A DNA stretch of 64,000 nucleotides from Geobacter argillaceus (lineage in GTDB: Bacteria; Desulfobacterota; Desulfuromonadia; Geobacterales; DSM-12255), in the NCBI RefSeq assembly GCF_007830735.1, contig NZ_VLLN01000003.1, positions 197,327 to 261,326 of the forward strand, given 5' to 3'. The position numbers and the translations under genes are program-made. This document shows positions 30,101 through 36,700 of the stretch, piece after piece (positions within the stretch are counted from its first letter, which is position 1; each line of letters starts with the position of its first letter). The notes under the pieces were generated by a model that saw nothing but the letters and a program-made list of their open reading frames with translations, had not been told where the DNA came from and searched no databases.

Positions 30101-32804
30101 CCACAAAGGCGATCCGCCGTCCCGGCTGCAGGGAGACGCCTACCACCTTGTTCCCCTCGGGGGAGTAATTGGCGATCAGCTCCGGCGGCAGCTTGTCCTG
30201 TACCGATTCGGGCGTCACCTCCTCGCTGAAGAGCATGGCCACCACCCGGCCCAGCGGCTCGCCCGGGTCCTTCGCGTCGCACTTGTGGACATCGGCCTGG
30301 GGCTGCTGGACAACACTGATGATTGACGGCGACAGGTCGGGGATGAGGTCGCTCCCCGCCGGCGGAACGCCGGTACCGGCGGCGACCACGGCAAGCTGCA
30401 CCGGATCACCGGCCGCCGGTATAAACAGGGGTGCCTGCTGGCCGGAAAGACCGGACCAACTCACCTGGTGAAGAGCGCCGGTGGCGTCGGGATAGATCAG
30501 GCTCAGGGTATAGCTGCCGGCAGTGACACCGGAGACCGGATCGATCCGCAGGGAAAGCGGACCTCTGCCGGGTACGGCCATCATGGCCAGTTGTCCGGTT
30601 GTGGCGCCGGTCGTGTCGTTCAGCAGCAGATAATCGGCGAAGGGAATCTCCTTGGTCACCTTTCCCTTGGCATCGACGCCGCCGAGCCGCTTGCCACTCC
30701 CGTCAACCAGAGAAATGGTCACCGGCAGCGGACCGCTGTCGCCGGTCGCCAGCAGTGACACGAAGCCGGGGCGGTAGGCAAGGCGGGTCGCCAGATCGCG
30801 GTGGAACGCAAGCGCACCCTTGGCGGCAACTTCATCCTTCAGGATGTTCGCCACGGCCGCGGCAAAGGTGTCGCCCCGCACCGACCGGCGGCGCAGGTCG
30901 TCGAAGCCGGTGAAATCGGTCACTGCCGCGTCCCGGTCCGCCTGGTTCGGGTAGAGCTCGGCGATCCGGCTGTAGTTGCTCCCCATGAAGTCCATCAGGA
31001 GCTGGCTGGCCGTGGCCGGCAACTCCTCGTGCAGCGCGTAGCGGAACCCGGCCTCGGCCGTCTCGATCCCGCGGTCCCAGACGATCTTCTTGCCGAAACG
31101 GAGCACGTCCTTCGGCAGGGCAGCCGCCGGCGCGGTGGCCGTGGCGTACGCCTTGCCCAGCATCCCCAGCGCCGCCTTGCGCAGCTCCTCGGGAAGGCTG
31201 TTCGCCTCCTTGGGAAGGACCAGGGAGTCCGGGGAGAGGGGTATCCCCAGCTCTCCGACCGAGGTCTTGAGCAGGAACTTACCCTTGATATGCTCGTCCG
31301 AATCCAGGGTCGCGGCAAAGACGTTGCCGGTCACCTGGGAGATCAGCTCGTAGCTGATGGTCGCCGAATCACCCGGCAAGATCGAGTCGATGGACCTGAC
31401 CGGGTCTCCCACCAGGGTAGCGCCGCTGATGTAGCGCGGGTACAGGTTGATGGAAACGAAGTTGGCGGGCGAGTCGGAGGTATTGGTCACCGTCACGTCC
31501 AGGTTGTACCGCTCCCCGGCATTGACCAGGTCCGGGTGGGTGAAGGTCATGGTAAAGGTCGGATTGCGGACCAGCACCGTCCCCATGGCCCGGCCGCGGA
31601 TCGGCACCGGCCCGATGGGGAGGCCGTACAGGGTACCGGTTATCTCCATCTCCACCGTGTGGCTCCCCTCGCGACGCCCCTCCACCAGGAATTCGGCGTT
31701 GCCGGTCTCTCCCGGCGCAAGTTCGCTGATGTCGTCGCCGGTACCGAGCTTGCCGTCAGGACCCGGTTTGGCCACCGGCTGGATACGCGGCGACTCCCCG
31801 CGATCGGTCTTGGCCATCCGGAGCGGATCGTCACTGGTGTTCACCACTTCATCCCTGCCCGGAGGGAGGATTATCTCGGCTTTGATATCCTTTACCACCA
31901 GGTTGGAGTCAGCCGGCGCCACGTTCCCGACCATCAGCATGACGCTGAAGTACTGGTTCAGGAAGCCGATGTCACCGGGAATGACCACCACCCCCGGGAT
32001 CGGCGGCAGGAAGAAGTTGTTCCCGACCGGGATGTCCGGCTTCAGGGTGAAACTCTGCACGCTCAGGTTGGGGATCGAGGTCTGGGCCAGTTTGAGCGAG
32101 TCGGGGATGATCGTGGAGAGCGTCTGGATCTGCGCCCCCTGGATACCGGGAATGCGGATTCCGTCAACCGGGACATCCTGGGTCGTCTGGAGCCGCGGCA
32201 GAATGACCGGCATGGTAATGTTGATTTCCTGCCCCGGCTTGATGGCAAAGGCAGCGGTGAAGTTGTAGGCCTGAAAGTTGGACTTGTCGAAGACGATCCC
32301 CTTGTCGCGGATCTCCTGGGCAGTGAGCGGTCGGGCAGTCACCTGGGTAACCAGCAGCTTTTCGATGACCTCGATCTTCACGCTCTCCGGCGTGCCGTAG
32401 AAGAGCACCTGACCGCCACTCTCCAGGCGGATGCCGTCGAGGCTGTAACTGCCGGGTACCGTCAGTGGAGGGATATTGAACGGTGAGTTGGCCGGCACTG
32501 CCAGCTCAAGGGGGGTCTCCAGACCGGGCCCCCGCAAGGTCGCCCTGACCGTGGCATCGGGGGCGAGCGGCGGGATCTGCCCGGCCGGCATGGTCGGAAC
32601 CTGCAGGTAGGTGCTGACGATGGTGGCGATGTTCTTCGGTACCGTCTGCTTGGCCGGGGCCGCGGTCAGCTGCATGCCGTAGAGGATGATGTCGTCCTGG
32701 GCCAGGAAGCGGCCTTCGTAGGCATGGGCAGACGTCAGGCTGACAAGCAATAAATACAATGTGCCGATAAAACACATATACCTGGATCTATTAATAATTC
32801 CCAT
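15144..32804 (-). CDS. giant exported multidomain surface protein, 5886 residues
   Basis: ATG 32804 has GGGAGG seven bases upstream; the open frame starts 14 codons earlier. A signal peptide spans residues 1-28 (LLLVSLTSAHA). The ~800-residue N-terminal region is of no known family to me. About 25 carboxypeptidase-regulatory-like units (GxVxxxDGxTPVxGAxV) follow in two arrays. Between them are two SbsA-type Ig-like domains (FSEPVQPGSVTA; YNEPIDPAAF) and several other Ig-like domains. Then come two copies of an unassigned ~360-residue module, and three TIG-like supermodules enclosing a LamG domain (about 5357-5567). There is no RTX repeat, LPxTG, autotransporter barrel or PEP-CTERM. It is most likely an adhesin or matrix protein. 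It follows a prolyl isomerase gene by 51 bases. G+C is high until ~18.4 kb, then lower. Confidence 0.9.
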   Translation of the reverse strand: MGIINRSRYMCFIGTLYLLLVSLTSAHAYEGRFLAQDDIILYGMQLTAAPAKQTVPKNIATIVSTYLQVPTMPAGQIPPLAPDATVRATLRGPGLETPLELAVPANSPFNIPPLTVPGSYSLDGIRLESGGQVLFYGTPESVKIEVIEKLLVTQVTARPLTAQEIRDKGIVFDKSNFQAYNFTAAFAIKPGQEINITMPVILPRLQTTQDVPVDGIRIPGIQGAQIQTLSTIIPDSLKLAQTSIPNLSVQSFTLKPDIPVGNNFFLPPIPGVVVIPGDIGFLNQYFSVMLMVGNVAPADSNLVVKDIKAEIILPPGRDEVVNTSDDPLRMAKTDRGESPRIQPVAKPGPDGKLGTGDDISELAPGETGNAEFLVEGRREGSHTVEMEITGTLYGLPIGPVPIRGRAMGTVLVRNPTFTMTFTHPDLVNAGERYNLDVTVTNTSDSPANFVSINLYPRYISGATLVGDPVRSIDSILPGDSATISYELISQVTGNVFAATLDSDEHIKGKFLLKTSVGELGIPLSPDSLVLPKEANSLPEELRKAALGMLGKAYATATAPAAALPKDVLRFGKKIVWDRGIETAEAGFRYALHEELPATASQLLMDFMGSNYSRIAELYPNQADRDAAVTDFTGFDDLRRRSVRGDTFAAAVANILKDEVAAKGALAFHRDLATRLAYRPGFVSLLATGDSGPLPVTISLVDGSGKRLGGVDAKGKVTKEIPFADYLLLNDTTGATTGQLAMMAVPGRGPLSLRIDPVSGVTAGSYTLSLIYPDATGALHQVSWSGLSGQQAPLFIPAAGDPVQLAVVAAGTGVPPAGSDLIPDLSPSIISVVQQPQADVHKCDAKDPGEPLGRVVAMLFSEEVTPESVQDKLPPELIANYSPEGNKVVGVSLQPGRRIAFVALRDPLGPFVPRTMTVANVVDRRGHAMAPQTVPMEATIEAFGGVVSGRILQADGSLVPGSEIRLVLQRMCDDEWVDVGIAAKLTDANAHYQWDYVRGGAFRVKEIAMDPDTNDVRRLQFSIARHGQRLNADIVFLGRGTVQGRVFGEDGVTPLKDVRIKVTNLVDQTEYGATTDANGRYVITRVPIGNSLVEAVHVETNSHAAQSTYIGTAGEVVELNLVLLTEQVKTITVKYGQVSGVVLRPDGATPVPGVPVIAFYQSGSQPGVTCPKPGECPVAMVTTDKNGAYLFPSIPAGSHRINSFDQAVYQEGNINLPLAADAKITGNILLNGGFGTVQGTVLDSEGRPVAGAQVGGGLVLATTDVNGAYELKDVPLGHAKIVAVSQALGASGSTEIDIIRNGELVNATIVLSAQGGVYGTVYLADGISPAGGIDVFALRQGDSGMQIAGTAVTNAQGQYQIKPLPVMTGAEYTISAFLPDLSDGNVTTTKVLFNGHQARANVTFKGKGRVEGVIYDDDGKTPLKARVSVSGLTVRSARGPGGKSVGLGFAHTPHIRIVDNDFSTGRFSFDNVFVGQFVITAGGAFSPDPITFSDAINQDGETRQVVLKLLPTSVITGRVYQPDGFTPVGEAVKVTFHSEETKKFCRETSIGEMICDTIPQGIQEENVYTLPDDGTSKVGGTFKVPIVNAGDFTLTAMDPVTGKSARVKGHVAAGQTADVKLRLIGKADVTVRVFGSDGVTPIIGARVDLERSEFPPIKKTGTAVDGTITFTGIDEGTFVVFAQDLSRGFSARKSGKVVKDGEKVTIDVYLYDATGVVYGTVYRPDGVTPVPNADVAIFNGQGPLAFNTTDSNGQYRQGTIPLGPVNVKVFEAATGRRGGGSGTVDLAGQQVPIMINEAAIGHVRGVAYDAVTMAPLRGWRVQLSISFPDGSALTLIGTTGPDGSYFFPGIPQGAFSVTVSRDGLGSASATGIITRENELIDLPLVVNLLKPALGSMDGMVFNTDGTPAKNYAICIDPSGEGCGVSLTAGEDGTFHAADLSLGRHTVVAKSQVTASSGSAMADLAFAGEAAVVKIVVDGLGSVSPVVVWQDNSPASGVQVVLEKAPNAGCGSSTCTRYGDSNGTATFTAVPPGNYTVWAHDPVRGLSGAASGVLHVGDNATPRLVLEVNGTVTGTAIYPDAVKRAGIIAALTGTTAAGAAAQHYTATDANGDFTLRGIKSGTYTLNLLDPLGSGMGRKYLVVNGLENVGTIILDDAPPSVRTISPVPGALKVALGQKVVITFSEPVQPGSVTAATVTVNDGSGTVAGTIAMGDGNTTVTFTPIAPLKEQTIYTVKVFGVTDNLDRPMARPFVASFTTEDRTPPAFQSVDPAAGTSGVPLESVIRIVYNEPIDPAAFSGPAITLSRGGAPVAGRVDAIFGNTGLVFTPTYPLVESGAYQVAVQPATDLSGNRQQSGLTYSFSALDRTPPVIAGLSPSNNGTVIEGSVASVSVNLGGASDVAFVDFMVNGTIVGTDRTIADGFKFNILSVPSLGKPGDTIRISAVATDTSGNRGTAVDTLFTITADTPPTVAISAPADGSAFKTGERVNVSVAANDDLGVSLVGYQAIGGQAPAAATTDVVPASTATTKNFAFYVPVDAIPGSTITVNATAIDTKGQTTKARPVNITVLDATPPQVGFTSPVTGAKVKPGQQVTAVVSAADLGGVASLEFRVSGGTVYSENRVIDPALNAVATTFTFTVSPAASPLETVNLDVTAVDKAGNRASAGQVKLAVADTHAPQVTLRTLTGSTEMVPGQPLTIVVDASDEVGVQRIDLTASGALTYANAKGISPPLGSAQAQFLITIPTTLADGATLNLQATAVDLSGNVSAPASLVLRGQSLPGVTLPASLVLNAGDQRQIDLLLSAPAPANGAIVSITSANAGIAVATPTLIFAPGEQSKPITISAVSGGTVQLRAFIGSVERTAMTVTVGGGIVTGTVYNPYPNPVAGAEVMINGYSVTTDATGRFSISGIAGPGVTFRANDPQTKLKGYLAASMNAANGYLKDVQIQLIPAASLAGTVRKADGVTSAGAGVQVDVFRSGDLSTPLDTVFTDAAGHFEFPLLQVGTYVINAATGQGEKGRANAAILQSGLDVNVVVVFLGKGNITGLVVDGAGTPVANPELRLGSYSLFGAEQRLANGPGSGTFSFSDIFVGDFSLSARDPVTRMSAGASGKIATNGETVQLTLRLASVGSITGTVYRYDGVTPVSGATVSAGSASTTTDTSGGYLLETVPLGVYTVTADDKSARSRSSAPVSLQTHGATVTRNLTMPGQGNVVVTVTNASGPVGNADVTLHDGYGTVTQKTAADGVTIFNQVQAGNVSLYAYSGNASATGSASVAVGGSPAVALALPTIQVPVASITGIVYAPDGKTPLAGITVGGGQWSVATGADGTYRLDNHRLATYQLYFVDSTGMVRAKAANVVLNQDGQTVVRDVTLVGLGSVSGRVLMPDASSASSIRVNVRSMNADFGRTATAITDAAGYYLVERLPVGQFTVSAGDAARQLLGETAGLINADGDTASGDIVLQNNAFTPPRTLQDGNLYSYDIQQDGTLANGQNGAFTQNGRKGAVALELIAGSIVMPFAGDPIATQEDQSRELALRQQNLAGLNVTRKVFVPRDGYFARYLEIVSNPTLAPVTVDLRLRTNFSAGSAGVIATSSGDSDLQVIDPATRDYWAVIDDGNATQPPAVALVWGGTGAVPPSSAAFAAASGGSPANLQATWQSVTVQPGQTMALLHFVVQGISRDGAKSAAERLVQMPPETLSGLSGDELAAIANFVVPADGSSPLASLPPLTGEITGQVLASDGLTPAPAGTPVTIVSDQPIFAKSFQTTTDGSGIFRFSSNLFSASPSIGIPLTGFTLTARVARGAAFDSPPVAGSFGAGTSSTTKNVAFSNSGILAGTVQSGSGLPLAGVSVRIANGAYNASATTPQDGSYRFAFLPPGSYSITVEKVSSQGGSAVIGYAVVVTAGSETRNDLIFPALATVTGSVKSASGTAVGGATVRLAAAGFQRTAGSDSSGSVTFFEVPAGSYSVTATDPGSGLTATAPVTVIGSGTTPFTLAFPSSGRISGSVLFADNVTPASGVLVEIFDAVTGALLKSVTSGSSFETGILVSNAASFRVRGTFTYATAGGNRSVGAELIVPGFGGSNVTVPAKLTLPVNRTTLLTRLFLADSSRYLGDSLTIEARSRGDGTLLTTCSSGTISGECSMTNLVAGSDGITVRAVGSGGTVAEKSATVTASSGTTTVDLTVPVTGATMPVTFYDGNGAPYRIEADGRLSSGLNTLFETGSASTGGAVLELVAGGITQRFTGGSAAVIPSGSGRELALRQDNLAGLTVIRRIAVPADGYFVRYLDTLINTGSAPVTVDLNLRSQLAATGSAPQLVTTSNGDANLLPSLDRWAMFDDGVQDDPFLVPTANLPPMAAVWQGSGATLTPAGLSYGAGGELLTSWGSVTVPAGGSVELLHFVTQQASRSGAQASAGRLALLPPEVLAGLSSSDRAAIRNFAVPASGQGVLQPLPPLDGTVSGKVIANDGVTLAPAGSPVSFTSSNAYYGRTYRTVTDAAGIFSFSTALDKGPATVGIVRDVFDLNAMVTFGGVTVPATASGDFNQGGAASAKDVYFTIMPRITTVVPSQLFANQSPVTVQLNGNNFTASSEVLLEGVPLTTEFVPPTALRATVPMQLVAGAKALTVRNPDPIHPGSYVTSAAATLTVVLPQFSLTPNPLTVRQKESGTLTIAIPFTAPAGGITANLTSTDPATATVPATVTIPAGASSATFAVTAPDTTQNRDATVAVHANLNNWLGSSTQVTVRPEPTVNLTPTALLTGQGFSFFLTISLTDPAPVGGLVVALAASTANVVSFPASVTITAGATQAQVTVINSGTGNTAISATPAAGKGFSSGDSCTVTVKPVQTYNIGPTVSSPVGIMVGTTSTPAAPPTPVTPFLSTPVGVAVGAVVKGLSPNSAPIDTQNQVVRVYGSGLGEVTDISFSPSTGITVHAGSLNKAADGSYAEVTVNIAADAPIAPRVTVVKTGMTTATPASPGATQFTVTYPPPVIWSLIPNSSLPGTMTLQVNGRNLYSTSVVTFEPADGIYVSSSISVSSDGTLVSVPITIDPTAAVGRRVVRITAPGGTTSVVMSPANTFGILSVAGDLYTSIVAPQVGVLVPTTPATEASRTYTPFVSLPVGIAVGPIMNGVAPASGAIGTNDLKLRITGSSLDKVNSITFNPSTGITVAPGSLTAAADGTYVEALISIAADAPLTARSVILMAGSYSVPPAAPGANIFRVTLPQPMLYGISPIRNVVGSSFTMTLNGTLLAGATSVSFIPPDGITVANPPTVSSDGIVATVAVTLAANAPTTARAVTITTPGGTTTDIPSTANSFTVTSVPGTTYTPIVSSQVGVMVATAPAPTSAPATYTPIISAQVGVNVPFVPPRPNSDLVGYWKMNGDWTDSSGNGLNGTPVNSPSFSTDKILGSNSGSFGGASDYVAIGNLYGRFPNNAFTVEGWVKASGTGAGGINIIAGGAGAWADYGIGLINDQLMATTVNKNTQVGYYAKSGSTVQTGTWYHVAGTYDGNWLKLYVNGELKNTVYAEWVQNNGSVDFWLGGGQCCSNYNYNGLLDDIALYNRALSASEVTSRYNAGLSGDSSIPASSVSTFGPITSQSVGVIVGYSLSDIDIKHMEPGTTTVVVISGVGLDKVTGVKVAPATGVTVGTITPSPDGSTLSVQLTADTTAPRAVRALVPMIGTTPVSAPVPGSNLLYVGLRPSLVSISPILQTVGNTFTLTINGTSLDSATMVRFEPSDGVTVMNPPVINATGTQATVTVIIDGMAKGGQRVVVVDGPFGPSDNTPGANNTFNVSRPVVQSPAGEMMMAGRSTPAPSAQAGVGWPVHSDLLVLAGQAMPAIPVWRQQTVPVYLASPALDGDTQNPERKKVPHQAEEQFPLLMLAMASRGYRGPPDELAV
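15440..18290 (-). repeat. three TIG-like supermodules with paired VGVxVG motifs
   Basis: Within the giant protein, a short motif of the type YTPxxSxxVGVxVG occurs at about 18265, 18185, 17550, 17480, 16840, 16765 and 16050. The first six form three pairs ~75 bases apart, with ~710 bases between pairs. Each pair is followed by two IPT/TIG-like domains (patterns SPSTGITV ... AADAP and TLxVNGxxLxxATxVxFxPxDG). In the third unit a LamG domain separates motif six from motif seven. Confidence 0.7.
16105..16735 (-). other. LamG/concanavalin-like domain inside the giant protein
   Basis: Residues ~5357-5567 read as a LamG_3-type domain: LVGYWKMNGDWTDSSGNG at the start, FTVEGWVKASG, TWYHVAGTYDG, LKLYVNGEL and GLLDDIALYNRALSASEV at the end. 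Such domains bind carbohydrate or other surface ligands. It carries a CC pair in GGGQCCSNYNY. Confidence 0.85.
19155..20255 (-). repeat. duplicated ~360-residue module, copy 2
   Basis: Residues ~4183-4550 of the giant protein. Shared landmarks with copy 1: RELALRQDNLAGLTV, VPADGYFVRYLD, APVTVDLNLRS, a WAMFDDG strand, VELLHFVTQ, LLPPEVLAGLS and a closing regulatory-like unit GKVIANDGVTLAPAGSPV. I do not recognise a named domain for the first ~280 residues. Confidence 0.75.
21335..22425 (-). repeat. duplicated ~360-residue module, copy 1
   Basis: Residues ~3460-3823 of the giant protein. Landmarks: RELALRQQNLAGLNV, VPRDGYFARYLE, APVTVDLRLRT, YWAVIDDG, ALLHFVVQ, MPPETLSGLS and GQVLASDGLTPAPAGTPV. 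They are in the same order and spacing as copy 2, which lies ~2.2 kb further along the gene. Confidence 0.75.
22440..24215 (-). repeat. second array of carboxypeptidase-regulatory-like units
   Basis: Seven recognisable units in tandem, each starting with a strand such as ASITGIVYAPDGKTPLAG or GSITGTVYRYDGVTPVSG. Each unit is about 80-90 residues. The fold is a transthyretin-like beta sandwich common in bacterial surface proteins. Confidence 0.7.
26355..29975 (-). repeat. first array of carboxypeptidase-regulatory-like units
   Basis: About thirteen units in tandem (for example GTVQGRVFGEDGVTPLKDVR, GVVYGTVYRPDGVTPVPNAD), typically 80-100 residues each. Later units (GSVSPVVVWQDNSPASG) are more divergent. 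Confidence 0.7.
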
Positions 32805-32855
32805 TACCAGCCTCCCAAAACACCTGTATACCAGGCCATACTGCATATCCTCAAA

Positions 32856-33695
32856 TTACAGGTCACCAGCCTCAAGCAGCTTCCTGTCGATAGTTATGCT
32901 GTGCTTCTTCCTCAATTCCTGCTTGAGTCCTGATATCGTGTTCCGTGCAATCGTCTTCTGGACAGCATCCCGGACAGATTCGAAAGGCCTGACCTGCCCC
33001 TCATCTATTTCTTCAACTTTAATGATGTGATATCCAAAGCTGGTCTTTACTGCATTGCTGATTTCACCAACCTTCATATTAAAAAGCACTTCCTCGAATT
33101 CCTTGACAAAGATCCCCCGTTTTGTCCACCCAAGGTCGCCGCGAAGCGTTTTTGTAGAGTCGATATTTACTTCTGCTGCCACATCCCTGAATTCTCTCCC
33201 TGCCAGGATAGCCTCTCTGGCTTTATTGGCTTCATCCAGACTGGCAGTGATCACATGCAGGGCTTTAACCTTTTTTTCCGTGCGGAACTCATCCGGGTGC
33301 TGTCCATAGTAGGCCCGCAAACCAGCATCCGAAAGGTCCAGTTTTTCAACTTGTCTCTTGAGATACTCCTGGACAAGGATTGAATCGGCAGCAAGTTCAA
33401 GCTGTGCCTTCACCTGCGGCAAGGAATCAAGCCCCTCTTCCCTGGCCTTCATAGTAATCAGCTTTATATCGACCAGATCATTGAGCAAAGCCTGTTTCCC
33501 CTCTTTGGTCATGCTGTCCGCCAACTTACTGAGGTCGCCGCTCGTTCTGTTCGAGATGAGTGACGTCTTGAAATAATCCATGCTTATGACCTGATCCGCC
33601 ACCAAAGCGAGCGGTTTCTGAATATCTTTCCCCAAAGCTGACTGGGCAGCCAGAACGAAGATGAAAATTATCGAAATATTTTTGGATGTCCTCAT
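32856..33695 (-). CDS. exported parvulin-type peptidyl-prolyl isomerase
   Basis: 279 residues. The signal peptide is MRTSKNISIIFIFVLAAQSALG. A SurA-N-like helical region (about 25-135) is followed by a parvulin domain (about 140-240) with ALHVITASLDEANKA, FRDVAAEVNIDST, GDLGWTKRGIFVKEFEEVLF and TSFGYHIIKVEEI, the family core. It catalyses proline isomerisation and chaperones exported proteins in the periplasm. The start lies 5 bases after the stop of one giant surface-protein gene and the end 51 bases before the next. The context strongly suggests a dedicated foldase for these proteins. Base composition is A+T-rich, like the adjacent end of the upstream giant gene. Confidence 0.92.
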   Translation of the reverse strand: MRTSKNISIIFIFVLAAQSALGKDIQKPLALVADQVISMDYFKTSLISNRTSGDLSKLADSMTKEGKQALLNDLVDIKLITMKAREEGLDSLPQVKAQLELAADSILVQEYLKRQVEKLDLSDAGLRAYYGQHPDEFRTEKKVKALHVITASLDEANKAREAILAGREFRDVAAEVNIDSTKTLRGDLGWTKRGIFVKEFEEVLFNMKVGEISNAVKTSFGYHIIKVEEIDEGQVRPFESVRDAVQKTIARNTISGLKQELRKKHSITIDRKLLEAGDL

Positions 33696-33700
33696 TCAGT

Positions 33701-36700
33701 TCATTCCAATGTAATCATCTGGTCACTGTATGCCGTGCCGATATCAGAGAATGAAACAATTCGTGCCAGTTCAGCCTTGCCCTGGAAAAGGACGGAAAGA
33801 TGCAGTTTTCCGTCTGCAGCGACCTTCAGCTGAGTACCTTTGATATCACTTCGCTCATCAGGTGACAGAATCTTGCCATAGGGGATAGCCCCACTCTGGT
33901 TCATAGATGATGGAACCGCACTTGTGACATGGTAAAGTACTTCGGCTGTGACAGGAGTGCCATCGTTCTGGGAAGGAACCTGGGCAGTGAAAGTTGCTGT
34001 CGCAGATTCATCCGGGGTATCGACACTGTTTCTGACAAGGCTCTCGAGAGTCCACAGGATTTTGCCGGCAGGCATAGGCGGAGCTATTGTGTAGAGACCA
34101 GTTTTAGTGACCTGAGCAGTGATTGTTTTCTGGGTCTGGTCATGAGTTCCGCTTACGGGACTCCATTCGTTGGTAACCGGATCGAAATAGTAGAGCTTCA
34201 GTGTCGATTTGTCGAAACTAGCCACCTCTTCGTCATGATAGTTCATGATGAGAGTGGACGGAACCGAGAGATCTGTTCCGGTTGAGAGGATGTGCTGGAA
34301 TCCACCAATCCCGTAATGGGGCTTGCCTGCCGGACCTGACACGTCAATTGAGCTGTATTGATGTGGCTCGACAGGCCCCTGGACCGGCGTGAAATCATAA
34401 GCCGCAATCCCTTTGATCAGTGTGAAGTCGGCGTCGTTCTGAAGCCGAATTTCAGCTGAACCGGTGCTTTTGACAGTCTTGTTCTTCGGATCGACGGTAA
34501 CCGGATGGAAACCTGCCTTTATTTCAGGATCAGTCAGGTAAATCCCGTCAAGCTTGTCGAGGGATCCCCCCAACGTCGGATAATCAAGGGGTACCATTGT
34601 GTAATCTTCCAGTTTGAACGGCAGCCCCCCTCTTTTCACCCCCTTGATGTCGGTTATGGAATCGGCATAATCGGCATTCAGAGTGAATTTCAACTCGCCG
34701 CCTGCCCCGAACTCGGCTTTGATGCCAATCGGGAAGGCAGTCGAATTGCCTGCTTCTCTTTTGAAAGAGTATTCAGCAGTTGTTGCATCAATGATGACGT
34801 CTGCAGCCTCTTTCATTATCAATAGGGGGCCGACAACAGATGAAACCACGTTTACATAGGGGATTGCCTGCAGATAGGCATTGGTTTTGTCCACAAGCAG
34901 TTTGATGGAATTGATTTTCTGAATTGTCCTGATGATTTCGGCATCGTCCTTGATGGATATGACCTGATTCCATTTGTTGCCAGGACCATTGTCAATTATG
35001 GTATTACCGAGGAATTTCAGGCCGTATGACTTCTTGCCCTGCAAGGTCATCTCCAGCAAAGTCGGTTTCATATTCTGCTCGTTATTCTGGACAAACTTGA
35101 ATGATATGGCTGAAGAAAGTGTGGCATCTCCAGTGGCAAGCTTGTCTAACGTCTTGGTAAAACTCCACTTCTGATACTTATCCCAGTCATCATGAAGCAT
35201 ATCTGACCATGAACGGTCAGAAAGACCTATTTTCAAGTTTGATGCGAAGTTTACTTCACCCGATAAACCTATGGATGATGACGTGCTTTTCTGCTTTATA
35301 AGGTCTTCGACAGTAATGTTGAAACCGACCTTGCCCCCCCCACCGACATCGACGTTGACCGTCGGGCTATCGAAATTGGACCCCGGAAGCCTTATTTTGA
35401 AGGATGCGAGGGTCACGGAACCTGACACTTCTGCAGCCATCCCCACTGACCTCGAATCACGTGCAGCGCTGAAGTCGGTTACATAGCCGTTAATCAACTG
35501 AAGCGCTTTGGAAAATCCTGTGCCTATAGGCCCGATAGCGGGTCCCATTGTTTCCAGGAGAGTATCCACGATAAGTCCATCCACCTTGGTCTTGTCTGCT
35601 GCTGAAAGCGGTAGCGGGAAAGAATATTTGTCGCCCGCACTGACTGTCAGCTTTGCGGCAACGCCTGCTGTCGGACCTTCTACGCCTATTGATCCGCCAG
35701 CCATGATCTTCATGTCTGCAACGGTCGACTTAAGCCCGACACCAGCATTTACATTCATGCTCCTGGCAACTGAAAGGGACGAATAGTTTTCGGTTGTCCC
35801 GTTTCGCTGCCCGATAAAGGCAACTTCAAGGCTGGCTCCACTACCAAGGGATAGTCTGGGCGTTCCGAAATTGCTCGCCAGATCGATGGCCGCTCCGGCT
35901 TTAATGGAACTGCGGACATCAAGCGGTTTTCTTTTGGCCGTAAAATCAACCTGTTCGCTACAGGTCTTGCTGTCTACGGTCGCTTTCAGCGTGGCGTTTA
36001 CCGAATAATTGTTATTGAGGATTGTTGTCTCGTCCCAGATAGACCACGGTACGGCCATACCTACTTCCTTATCCGGATTTTCTGAATCAGGAAGCGTTAC
36101 AAAACCCTGGGAGTTCGTAATGTATTTCTTGTCGATAAGGAAGCTCGCACCATTTGTCTTCTTTCCGACAAACGTTGCCACAACTTCGTTAGCGGCCACC
36201 GGTTTTGCCGGATCTTCGCGATGATCCATCAACCTGTAGTAACGATAGAACGTACCACCCAGCATGACTTCGGATACTTTGGGATTAGGATCTTGTTCAA
36301 GAGATTCGATCTGAATGGGGCAGCGGGTCTCGATCTCCATGGCTGGAGCGAAAATTCCCACCGGTGTAGGATTGCCATTGCTGTCGTTGGCCGTCGGTAT
36401 GAAGAAAGAGGTTTCCACTGCAGGTGTCTTGCCTGGGCAGTAATCAAAGGAGAACGTCTTGGAATCGCCATCGGCAATGCTGCTGATGGTGTAGGTCTTC
36501 TTGTCAAGAGCACTGTAAATTTGCACATCTTTCAGGGTCTGCCCGCTGGAATTGGTCACCCTGGACTCTACGGTTCCGCAATCTCCCCCGGCATATACAA
36601 AGGGGGGTGCAATTACTACTCCCTTGACCTTGAATGTCTGTTCGATGCGGATTGAAGCCTTTTTAATCAGACAGACATTGTCTGGAGTCTGAAGATCTTT

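Noticed and set aside
26976-30326. 1116-codon open frame on the plus strand
   Set aside because: Also a shadow of the giant gene; no signal peptide, domains or ribosome site.
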